DNA from: Schistosoma mansoni
Lineage: Eukaryota > Platyhelminthes > Trematoda > Strigeidida > Schistosomatidae
DNA length: 64,000 nt
NCBI RefSeq assembly: GCF_000237925.1
Contig: NC_031497.1
Location: forward strand, 6,994,831-7,058,830
Direction of reading: 5' to 3'
Shown one piece after another: positions 23,527-33,900 of the stretch (its first letter is position 1; each line of letters opens with the position of its first letter). The position numbers were made by a program, and so were the translations under genes. The notes under the pieces were generated by a model. The model was not told the DNA's origin. It worked only from the letters and a program-made list of their open reading frames with translations, and searched no databases.

Positions 23527-24264
23527 TTATAATGAGAGCAAGTAATTCTTCGTATTGAAGATACGACTAGTCTCTCGTGGTCGAGAGACAGATCGACTAC
23601 GTGATACGCTTCTTCGCGTGGTTCTTGACCGACTACGATCATTGCGAAAAAGAAGGTAGCGTGTGAGAGTATGATATAATTCAGAGATGTCATTCGGGGT
23701 CGTTTGAGGCTTTTCTATGACTGAAAAGACCTCGGCACTAGTGGATTTCGTAAATTCTAGAATTCGATCGACAGACGCAGCTAGTTCGTCTACGGCAATG
23801 TTTTGGAACGAGACGAGCGCAGCCTGTACCTATTTTGGGAGTTTGGATAAGAAAAGTTGTTTGAATAGGCCTTCGTCGAAGGTTCTTTGATCTATCACTT
23901 CTCTCATCCTAAGCAACATATCTGTCGCAGAACCATAATGCAGGTTGATGTTATTGAGGAGTTGGTCTAACCGTTGTCCGTCAATTAGATCTCCACGTCT
24001 CAGAATCGATTGTTTTAGCGTTTCGTAAGGTTCTGAAGCATTACCAGTAAACATACTAGGTGCTATGTACCTGTTAAATTCGCGCGGTAACGCCTTAACC
24101 ACTGCGAGGAATTGCGTGCGCGAGTCCGTGATTCCGTGATCGCAAAAGTCGGCTTCTGCGTAGCAGAACCAGGACTCGATATTGTCAGGCCAAGAAAGCG
24201 TTAACTGAATCGAAGTTGGGGGAATAGATTGTAACTTAAAGACCTTAGGTGTCTGTTCCGTCAT
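23527..24264 (-). pseudogene. gag: gypsy-type LTR retrotransposon gag, with one internal stop
   Basis: The minus-strand frame starts with ATG at 24264. It has the capsid-like N-terminal domain common in flatworm and arthropod gypsy elements: WPDNIESWFCYAEADF, TQFLAVVKALPREFNRYI, then YETLKQSILRR and RMREVIDQRTF. A TAG at 23830-23832 interrupts it where the frame would otherwise go on (VQAALVSFQN, then an Arg/Ser-rich basic stretch like a nucleocapsid tail) to a stop near 23527. Gag packages the element RNA in virus-like particles. This one is broken. The pol that should follow downstream on the minus strand is absent; a pol end lies upstream instead. Confidence 0.8.
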
Positions 24265-24439
24265 AGTATTATTAGAACGAGAAATATATAGTTAAAATAT
24301 ATCCGAAAAAAGGTATATCACAATATATATAAATCAAATAAAGAAAAACAATTAATAATGAAATTCAAAAAAGGAACACGACTCACAGTCTATGCTCTTG
24401 GTGTACCAGATCACGTCAGGTTCACCACTGAAGATACGA

Positions 24440-25243
24440 CTAGTAATCTGGTTTGACAACTAGGGACCGGAAACACCTATATTCGAAGTTTTCCCAACCA
24501 ATCGAAATCAGAATTTAGACGAGAAGAGGTAGGAAAGATATATTTGATGCGTTATCAATATATCGAGAAGCGTTTATTCTAGGCTGGCTAGTGAACGTAG
24601 GAGCAGTGTCACACGCTAAATCAAAACATGATCTGGTACGGATGCATGACCGAACGCCTTCAGTTAAACAAGTCCACTTAAAACAACGTGGTCAGCATCC
24701 AATGTCGAACACTTAATGAGCTATTGATTTTGGGGAATTATTCACAGCTACAGATCAATCACCCCTAGTGAGGTAGTGATGACCCTAAGACGTGACCAGC
24801 CAACGAGTTTGTCGTTGGTAAACACTCTACTGATAGCTTGCTATGTTTAGCAGCGTCTGGTCGTCTTTCCTTACACTAAGGGACCATGAAGTACAACATA
24901 GTAATAAGGAAACAAAATACAATGAAAATTTCGATTCCTCGTTCTTTTCCAGCCGTCCTAGAAAAGAAAAAAAATAGAATGTGTGAGTGCGTGTCGAAAT
25001 ACACGTACTTGCGTAAGGACACAAGGTGAGCGGGAAAAATAAATAAACGAATACATTTGCGACAGCGTAAAAGCGATTGTAAAAAAAATTTGGTTTTTTT
25101 TAATAAAAAATATATATATACGCTCATAGGTAAACAAATATTTTCTTTGTTTTTTTGGAATAAATATATAAAAATGAGCATAGTTAAAAAATTCTTTTTT
25201 TGTAATGAATAATGCAAAGGGAATTCGAGGTAAAGTTTGTGTC
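24440..25243 (-). repeat. probable gypsy LTR between a pol end and a gag start
   Basis: Non-coding sequence bounded on the right (minus-strand upstream) by the end of pol and on the left by the gag leader. Part of it (24470-24760) recurs at 17930-18215, so it is a repeat. Purine-rich runs next to the pol end (near 25120-25200 on the minus strand) could be the polypurine tract. TGGTGAACCTGACGTG, read on the minus strand near 24410-24425, begins with TGG as primer-binding sites do. The exact LTR borders are inferred, not seen. Confidence 0.5.
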
Positions 25244-25700
25244 CTACATGCAATAGTCGTTTAAGTGTTCTGGAAATCTTACTCTTCTTCCAGAACGCGT
25301 TGTCTGATGTTTATTTTCTGCCGTTGACGAAGTATCAAGGTTTGTGTCGGCTGTCGTATGGGGTACTACAAATGTAGGAGCCGTGTCGTTCGATTATACC
25401 GAAGGAAAATCGACGCAGCCAGGGTTTCCTTCTAAGTACGCTGCTTTGAGGCGATCGATACTGATGCTATTGTTCGTGCCGTTCTTATCGACTACATAGT
25501 ACTCAGGTTCACGTTGAGGAACTATGAAGGGTCCTTCGTATGCTGATTCGAGAGGTCGCCGATGTGAGTCTCGACGAACGAAAATGTGTGTACTATGTCG
25601 TAAGTCAGGTTGAACGAAAACATCAGTTGATTGAGGTTGAGTGTGAGCAGGTTTAACTGAACGCATCGTGTTTGTAGGTCTGGAGCATCTGAAGTCAGTT
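25244..25700 (-). pseudogene. pol: gypsy pol C-terminus (integrase end), with one internal stop
   Basis: Minus-strand coding for the last part of a Ty3/gypsy polyprotein. The integrase C-terminal module is clear (HIFVRRDSHRRPLESAYEG, then YYVVDKNG and SIDRLKAAYLEG). After a TAA at 25394-25396 the same frame goes on to the family's usual tail, TTRSGRRVRFPEHLN, and stops at 25244. Protease, RT, RNase H and the integrase core are not present. Integrase would insert the element cDNA; this fragment cannot act. Confidence 0.8.
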
Positions 25701-26014
25701 TGAAGATTAAGAAATAACATAAGGATGATCCGCAATTTTACTTTGAGTATTCTGAATTATTTCCTACACCAGACAAATCAGGGCGTTGTGGATCCTGGTG
25801 ATCGCCACAATGCGGTTGGAAACCTAAGCTGGGGTATCGAAATTGTTGTTTTGCAAGGAAACAGGGTAAGGGATTACTTGTCGTGGAAACCAAAACAAAA
25901 AGGTTTTTCTGAAGCCGCTATGAGAAGAATCATACCTAATGGCTTTTCCTATTTGCAACAATATTTTTGTTACAAAACTATGTCCTGACTTATATTGTGG
26001 AAATTTTTCTTTAA

Positions 26015-26225
26015 TTTCTGTCGATCCATTGGTTCTCCTCGCTAATGGTTATCTCTTCTAAGATTTCGTCAGATTCTGACATATCTCTGGTAAACATTAA
26101 AGATGTAACGCACCTGGTAAACTCGCCCGGTACATGGTTTATCTTGACAAGGAACATCAAACATGGGTTAATAGCACTATACTTGTGAAAGTCGGCCTCT
26201 AGATAACAAAATGAGGCTTCGATGT
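26015..26225 (-). pseudogene. gag fragment of a second, diverged gypsy element
   Basis: On the minus strand this reads IEASFCYLEADFHKY, then VKINHVPGEFTRCV and SLMFTRDMSESDEILEE, aligning block by block with the gag at 23830-24264 (IESWFCYAEADF; VVKALPREFNRYI; SMFTGNASEPYETL). It is too diverged to be a recent copy and lacks both ends. It lies between the pol end above and the LTR-like repeat at 26350-26740. Confidence 0.65.
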
Positions 26226-26349
26226 AATGAAAACAGAACAGGATGAGTTGAATCTAGCGGCATTCAGAGTGTTGACTGAAATAAGTTTGGGATTATGGTC
26301 AGATATGAGATTAAAATGTATAAATATGTGATAAAATCGGTGTTTGTCT

Positions 26350-26740
26350 TGTGGGGAGTAGTGTAACGTCGTGTACTGTATTACACCTACATAGTTTATT
26401 CTAGTTTCTGGACAAGCCAATTCACCTATAATGTTATGAGTCATATTTTGATCTTGTTAATTATTCGCTTATTGACCTTGACTATATTTTTTATATGAGC
26501 GCATGTGTATGCACATTTCGTACCTTATTCATCGCATGTCTGTCATTCATTTTTGTCTGACTATAAATGTTGATTAATGCTTGCTCATAGCGAGTTGGCT
26601 TCCCAGCCATCTCCACTATGCGTCATCTTTCCTTCGCTTGCTTACATTTGCTAATGTGCTCACTGCCTTCTAGCCCATGTCATTTATCAATAAATATGTA
26701 GTTGCTGCTTCCCTTTGTCTTCTGATATTATACACCGTTT
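26350..26740. repeat. LTR-like repeat (family B), second copy
   Basis: Homologous to 11553-11845 over most of that length. It contains TTCTGGACAAGCCAATTC, a TATA-like ACTATAAATG near 26560 and ATCAATAAATATG near 26690. Its position beside a gag relic fits an LTR, yet the TATA and AATAAA order suggests plus-strand reading while the gag fragment is minus, so the two may belong to different elements. Confidence 0.5.
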
Positions 26741-27474
26741 ACGATGATATAATAACGGTTATCGAGACGATCGATTAACGAAGCACTCCACTACAGTCTT
26801 CGAAATGAAGTTCACAACCAGGATGACAGGATAGCACTTCAGTCTGATGTAACTTGATTTCAAAGTTGAGCGAGCAATAAAGGATTCCTCTCAAACTTTT
26901 CAGGACTCAAATAAATCCACTTGTGATATTCTGAGATCTATACATGCAGCTTAGTTCACTCCACTACAAAAGTGTCATTAATTAGGAAAAATCTTGGTGT
27001 CTTTTTACCATGTGATTTAAAACTCTATAATAACAGTGAGAATCATGTCTTTCGGGAAGATGTTTAACTGGAAAATTTGAAGTTCATCTTAAGCTAGTTC
27101 AACTTGGACCTTCACACCTTTAATAGTTTTAGTTCACCTTATATAGATTATGGAAGTAGACTTTTTACAAATTTTTTCCTAGAGAATTTGAAAACTACAA
27201 AGCATATCCAACAGAAGGCCTCAGAATAAGTCCGATGACATAAATTCTCAGTTAATGAAGTACGTGACGCTCGGTAAGTATAATTTCCTCCCATTCCATA
27301 TACAACCATTTGAACCATTTGAACCTCTACGAGTTTTTGTAAAGATCTAGCTTAGAGACTCGTTCTCGAACACTAAAATTCCGCTCTATATTCCTGTTTT
27401 ATGTCTGTTAACTCATGCATCCATATGAATTGCCTGTTTATTTCTGCCGGAAACGGTATCTGATTCAACAATAC
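26741..27474. other. spacer, nothing recognised
   Basis: AT-rich sequence with no exon or repeat that I can name. It ends at the first copy of the 14-bp duplication that flanks the RTE insertion. Confidence 0.4.
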
Positions 27475-27488
27475 GAAAATAATTGCCA

Positions 27489-28255
27489 TTATTTTCGATT
27501 AATGGCAACTTACATCACCTATGGCGAAGACGAGATATCCGTCTATCAATTAAGGGACGAGTATACTGCGCATCAGTTCGCTCTGTTCTACTTTACGGCT
27601 GTGAAACATGGCCATTAAGAGTAGAAGATACTCGTAGGTTACTAGTATTTGACCACAGATGTCTTAGAAATATTGCTCACATCTGCTGGGATCACCGGGT
27701 AAGTAATAGTGAGGTTAGACGCAGGGTATTAGGGAACGATGGTAAATCAGTTGATGAGGTCATGAATCTTCGTCGACTGAGATGGTTGGGCCACGTGTTA
27801 CGTATGCCTGAACACAGATTACCACGACGCGCTATGATGACTAGTATAGGGGATGGTTGGAAGAGAGTTAGGGGTGGCCAAACCAAAACATGGTATCAGT
27901 GTTTAAAGTCACTAACTTCTAGCCTGAGCCATGTTGGCAGATGCAGACTACCTGGTTGGGGTCCGCGTGACTATCGTAACCAATGGTTGGAGACTCTAGG
28001 TGACATGACTCAGAATCGATCACAATGGCGTAGGTGTATACACTCTTTATCTTCCCTTAAACCTTGAGATTAAAATTGCTTCATATCTCTCTTCCTTCCT
28101 GTACTATATCCTTATATACAACCTATCTTTTATATACTACCACCACTAAATTAATTGCTTCTATGAATCCGGTGTTGATCTTGTTGTGCTAACGAGGTAT
28201 GGCAACTTGGACCGATGCATAAATGTGCCTGGTCCTACGTTGTAGCTGACTGACT
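27489..28255 (+). mobile_element. RTE-like family A, copy 3, 5'-truncated, with 14-bp target-site duplication
   Basis: A 5'-truncated insertion with an open C-terminal frame (LWRRRDIRLSIKGRVYC through RRCIHSLSSLKP, ending at 28067), a 3' UTR and a TGACTGACTG tail. It is flanked by GAAAATAATTGCCA at 27475-27488 and 28256-28269, a perfect 14-bp target-site duplication. It keeps the RGGQTKTWYQCLKSL frame that copies 1, 2 and 4 have lost, so it belongs to a different, less damaged lineage. It sits 164 bp upstream of the myotrophin-like start codon. Confidence 0.92.
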
Positions 28256-28432
28256 GAAAATAATTGCCAGCCAAGTAATATTTTACCAAAAATTAGGCTT
28301 CCGATTTTCGGATAAGCATAAACGATCCGAAAGATTTGAATGACTTCAGTTTGATTTTGTTTGACTTAGTTTTTCATTCTCTACTAAGCGGCCAGTTAAC
28401 CTGTGACCTCGAAGTCAGCTGGTTGTGTCGAT

Positions 28433-28909
28433 ATGCCTTCTGAACAGTTGCTCTGGGCTGTCAAAAATGGTGACTTGCAATCAATAAAAGAGAACATGAA
28501 AAATGTACATGTTTACAGTTATTTAATTATTACTTAGTTTTCTGGCGTTAATTCTACTTTTAAAAATGGAAGAACTCTAATTCACTATGCTGCTGACTAT
28601 GGACAGAAAGAAATATGTGATTACCTCATACGAAATGGCGCAGATATCAATGTATGCCCCAGTTATCTTTCCCTGATTCAAGGTCTGTAGGTTAATGACG
28701 GTTTTGGAGTCACACCTTTGCTTGCAGCCATATATGAGGGCCATATAGACTGCGTATCTTTGTTGCTCAACAATGTAACTCCTTATTGGCTCAATAAGTT
28801 TATTTTTCAGGGCGCAAAGCTGGGGCTAGCTCCAGATGGCTCAACGTATGTTGACTGTGCCACATCAGAAGATATAAGGAACATCTTGAGAAACTACTTT
28901 ACTGTATGA
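28433..28909 (+). CDS. MTPN: myotrophin-like ankyrin-repeat protein, four exons with micro-introns
   Basis: Exons 28433-28504, 28538-28651, 28691-28774 and 28811-28909 join in phase 0 to a 122-aa protein (vertebrate myotrophin is 118 aa). The introns are 33, 39 and 36 nt and each has GT...AG ends. The product starts MPSEQLLWAVKNGDLQSIKE, like the family's N-terminus, then has ankyrin repeats with NGRTLIHYAADYGQKEICDY, GVTPLLAAIYEGHIDCVSLL and a last half-repeat LAPDGSTYVDCATSEDIRN. Myotrophin (V-1) binds actin capping protein and keeps it from filament barbed ends, in the cytosol. A poly(A) signal AATAAA lies at 29199-29204. The start is the only ATG that fits. Unspliced, the frame is closed by stops in introns 1 and 2, which supports the intron calls. 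Confidence 0.92.
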
Positions 28910-29198
28910 TACGAGATACACAGAATCTACACAATAGGTGCCTGAAAAATTTGTATTTTCGTCCCCAAAACCATCAATTTATTGGCACGACTGGACCTCC
29001 TCCAAGTTTCTCCAAATGCATGTATTACAGGCTGCAAAATGATGGTTGCTTACGCACTTGCACGACAATTTGTTTTTCACTTCTGCTCTACGTTCACTTA
29101 ATTTCTAAATATTATTGTCCATAAAACAGGGTATATTTTCTTCCTTTGTACACACCGTTTTTCGTGAGTTGTATGCTTTATTATGTATTAATTTGTCT

Positions 29199-29204
29199 AA
29201 TAAA
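29199..29204 (+). terminator. poly(A) signal of the myotrophin-like gene
   Basis: AATAAA 290 nt after the stop codon, followed by T-rich sequence. A plain fit to a 3' UTR end. Confidence 0.5.
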
Positions 29205-30640
29205 CTTTTATTTTTAAGTTCTTAGTTTTTTTAAACTTGGATTTCAATGTTTCTATGTACTCATTGTTCTATGCCTAAAAATCGTGTTATGAAATTAACA
29301 TTTGTATACTAGTGTTTGGTTTTTTGATTGTCAGGCTAGGTCAAAACAAGTACATTTATAGCATATTTTTACATTTTCCCCAGGTTATTTATTATTATGA
29401 TCATTTGATACATAGTAGATGTTTTATTATGGTTGACAAATTAATCCGTTGAAAAACAATGGCGACTAAACCATTCAAGGCATCAATGATAAGATACGTT
29501 GAAGCATGAGCTGGTTTTACAGTCTCTAAGTCCAGTGTTGTTGCTTTGAGGCCTCCACAGAATTAAGACCTACATCTCGGCTTATCTCTAAACCGTTTGG
29601 TTCTGTAATCTATCAAACAATCTCTGAAGAATAATTGCCAAAAACAGTAGCAGTAAGTACCAGACCCAGTATATTGGGTAAATGAACGTAATGTTCTGCG
29701 TTGGGGATCACTTTCTTTTATATTAGCACTGATACTGTTACTACCTCGGGATTAGCTCTAACAACGTCTCGCTGCGCTAATGGAGTATGGAAACTTGAAC
29801 CGGTGTGGATACTTACCAGGTTATATTTTGGGTTTGACTGACTGGTATCAGGGGTCTTTAAAATTACATAATGATAACAAAGTCTGGAAGATAGATGGTG
29901 TAATTACTTATCTTTCTCAAATAATTTTGCAATATATTTAGTTTTCATTTGACAGGGTAAGTTTGAGACGTTGTCTATAGGTTTTTTGACAATCATTCGT
30001 TTCAGTGATTACTATTGACGCTCTTAGTTTCCTTGGTAAACTTCTATATTTGTCAATAACATCGTAAATAAATCATAGAGCTGTGTCCTTTATTCCTCTG
30101 ATTTGTAAGTAGTTTGAAATTATGCGTACTTTGTCTCTAAAAGCTCCAATAAACTCATGCTCATTGTAATGTGTAGACTTTAGATAAACATGCACCTTAG
30201 TGGAGTAAAGATTTTCAGTGATACATATATTAATCATGATCTACTATCTAAAGTGTGCAAATATGCTAAGCTTTCGGTATTAAAAATTAGCCTTAAAGTT
30301 TATTTCTTGGAGATAGAGTCACTCGAAATAACTATTTAGAGTACATATTTACACACAATTAGAGCCTCATAATACTAACATAAGGTAGTTGGTTGTTCAG
30401 AGATAATAGTATCGATAACTGTCCGATTTTTCCAATTCATAAAGTAACATATCTTTTTAGATAATTAGAAAATCTTGTTTTTTGATCCCAGTTGTTTTTC
30501 TTAAGTTTAAGTATTGTTCTTTCACTTATTCTTTGTATTAAAACTTTATTTCCACTATTAACCGGTCAGTGCCTTGAAAAATATTTTACTTCCATTGAAA
30601 CAGATAATATTTGCCGTTGCTGACAAAAAAAAATTAAACC
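29205..30640. other. spacer between myotrophin and anoctamin genes, with an RTE tail relic
   Basis: Mostly unrecognised AT-rich DNA. At about 29755-29850 on the plus strand there is a weathered copy of the family A 3' UTR (GCGCTAATGGAGTATGGAAA, then CTTGAACCGGTG and TTTGACTGACTGG). The last part should include the anoctamin promoter. Confidence 0.5.
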
Positions 30641-30995
30641 ATGTCTACTAGTGGTGTTCGGTTCTGCCTTACAGTCCCAAAGTCTTTAAAACATCCAGAG
30701 TATTCTGATAATATCTATCAAATACGTGTTGTTCATAGACTAGCTGAATGTCTTAAAACTTCCATTATGGAAAATCGCCTAATGTCAACTTTTATTCCTA
30801 CTGACAGACAGATTAACACTGAATGTGATGACCAGCCAGTATTTGCATCTTGTTGTACAATTGATGAAACATCAACAACTGGTGATTTTAATAGTTGTGG
30901 TCATTCTACACACTTTGTTCTGATATATATACCGAAGTTGTGGCTTAAACAATGTGCATCATTACTAAGACCGGATTTATCAATCGATAAACAAG
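30641..30995 (+). CDS. anoctamin exon 1
   Basis: Starts ATG after AATTAAACC and encodes 118 residues of the cytosolic N-terminus, ending CAA G|GTTAGT (phase 1). The sequence is not strongly conserved by itself; its assignment rests on phase and position. Confidence 0.75.
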
Positions 30996-33900
30996 GTTAG
31001 TTCTCATTTAGTGTCATTCAATAAAGAAATAAATCCATAGTTGAATGTTCTAAAACTTTGTACCCTTTCAGAACTGTCATGTCAATTTTTGTTTCATGTA
31101 CCACTTTAAACTACACGAAAGATGAAATAGACCTTTATAAATATTAAATATGTCATTCTCAAAACCTTACATTTATTGATATTCAAATGATTTATTTAAG
31201 TTGAGGTATAACAGATAATTTATTTGAACATATGAATATTTTATTTATTTAAGCACATAGATATTGATACAAAGGGGAACCAAATACATATGCTCTGCAC
31301 AAATGTCATTTGATTTGTGTAAGGGCTATGATACTGCCCGGGTTCCCAAACCGAAGCAGGTGGTTTTCTCAGGGGATCACACTCGGAGCCTCTGACCTAA
31401 AGGTCTGATCCACAAGGCAGTGGAGCATCGTAAGGAGATGCAGTCCCATGGTAGCCGGTGACCAACGATTGATTCATACGTCATTTGTTCCCTCAGGATA
31501 CTGGAGCCCATGTGCACCATTGGTTTGGAATAAGGGTTTTCCAACTCCCCTAGGTGGACTTTCCGTGTCCACCAACCCGGTTAAAGCGCCGGACATTCGC
31601 TTTTCGTCCTTTCAATTTCGTAAACAACGGTAATGCCACGAGAAGGCAGTGAGTAGGACTTCCCTGACAGAGGCTATCTACGCGTGGCCATGTGAGAGCA
31701 TTTCGAGAGGGAGGGCGGACTCTCCCCACTCTCGGCCATACCAGGGCATTTGGGTGCACCAAATACGTAGTCGATAAAGAATTAATGAAATTAAATCCAT
31801 TTATCTCATTCTACAAATCTTGTTATGATTAGATTAATTGAATGTATGATGATGACCTATCTCAAACTCATGAGTGAACAAAGAAATTATTCATATCATT
31901 GCAACTAATTTACAGAAGTATCAATTAGTGACTCCAAATTTCGATTTCCTTTATATTTCTCAATTAGAATCGGGAAGTCAATCGTTCGTTCCATGAGATT
32001 GAAATCAACAGTCAATGAAATTTTGGTCGCTACCATGTACATGCCTAGCTTCTATCATCCTTTATTAAATGTCCTTCGTTATACTTTGTATTAATAAAGG
32101 ACTCTGAATTTATAATCGATCCATTTAAGAGATAATATCCAGGTTTTTAACTATTCACCTGTGAATCCATAAAAGAAGATATTTTTAGTAGATTCTTACG
32201 GTATGTAGCAATTTCTTGTTCCAGTAGCTTAGATTTTAATAGGATAGGGAGTGAAGTAGTCGGGCGCGTCGACAACTTCGCTTATCTCGGAAGTCTGATC
32301 AGTCCTAATGGGTTGGTGTCTGACAAAATCTCTATACGGATTCAAAAAGCTCTTTTGGCTCTCACCAACTTACGTCACCTATGGCGAAGACGAGATATCC
32401 GTCTATCAATTAAGGGACGAGTATACTGCGCAGCAGTTCGCACTGTTCTACTTTATGTCTGTGAAACGTGGCCATTAAGGGTAGAAGATACTCGTAGGTT
32501 ACTAGTATTTGACCACAGATGTCTTAGAAATATTGCTCACATCTGCTGGGATCACCGGCTAAGTGATGGTGAGGTTAAACACAGGGCATTAGGAAATGAT
32601 GGTAAATCAGTTGATGAGGTCATGAATCTTCATCGACTGAGATGGTTAGGCCACGTGTTACGTATGCCTGAACACAGATTACCACGACGCTCAATGCTGA
32701 GTAGTATAGGGGATGGTTGGAAGAGAGTTGGGGCGGCCAAACCAAAACATGGTATCAGTGCTTTAAGTCACTAACTTCCAGTCTGCGCCATGTTGGTAGG
32801 TGCAGACTACTTAGTTGGGGTCCGCGTGACTATCGTAACCACAATGGTTGGAGACTGCGCGACATGACTCAGAATCGATCACAATGGTGTATACACTCTT
32901 TGTCTTCCCTTAAACCGTGAGATTAAATTACTTTATACGGTTTTTTCTACGAACTAATTCTTTCTTCTTGTATCATATCCTCATATGCAATCTTTCTTTT
33001 ATATATTACTACCATTGAAGTAACTACTTCTATAAAGTTGGTGTTCATCTTGTTGTGTTAATGAGGTGTGGCAACTTGGACCGATGTATATATGTACCTG
33101 GTCCTTCGTTGTAGCTGACTGACTGAGATTTTAGCATGGAGTTCCAGCAAAACGTGAATGTTTCGCGTTCTAATGTTCATATTATATTGCTAATATGATA
33201 AGCATTATTTTCAGGAATTATCAATAATGTTACTCAGTTTGCTAGTTGATTAATTTTTATTCTGCTCTTATACGTATTCTGTAACCTGTAGAACAATTGT
33301 TGAATATCTCTTCAAAAGTGAAGCTGGTGCACATACGTTTAGATGTAGACGATTAGTTGAATAGTCCTGTGAATTTTAGTTATGTAATTGATGTATTATA
33401 CCCGTTTTCGGATGTAAGGTTTATCAAAAGCTTTGATGTTTCAAAAATCACGTATCTTATCGAACCCCTAAATTATTTATAAATGAGTTTATTATGAGCG
33501 GTGAAATGTGCTTAAAGTTTTCCAATCAGTCACTAATAAACAAGACAAAACCTGGTGCATATTTGTATCGGCCGAAGTTCTCACACTTTGTATCAACGCA
33601 ATAAGAGGAAATGAATAATGTGGAAACAATGTTGCCAACTGTAGTAGAAAACTAAATACGGAAAACTTACTTTAAAGGTACGATTGAATTTCAGGGGTAC
33701 AACGTATTGAAATCCTGAACATATGAATTAATACTGGACTCAAGAATTGTCTCCAGTCATAGATTAGCCAAATTTCTGTCAAGGTGTTTACACTTTCCGG
33801 GACAGTTCAAACTAACAGTTAGTGATTTCATTAAGTGATCTCATTTCTTGGGGTAGGAACCTTGGATTGATTTCCTTGGTTCATTTTTAAAAACTAACTA

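Noticed and set aside
24827-25253. Two minus-strand frames, 65 and 125 codons, between gypsy pol and gag
   Set aside because: Poly-Phe, Lys and Ile runs from AT-rich LTR or leader DNA; no gag or pol motif.
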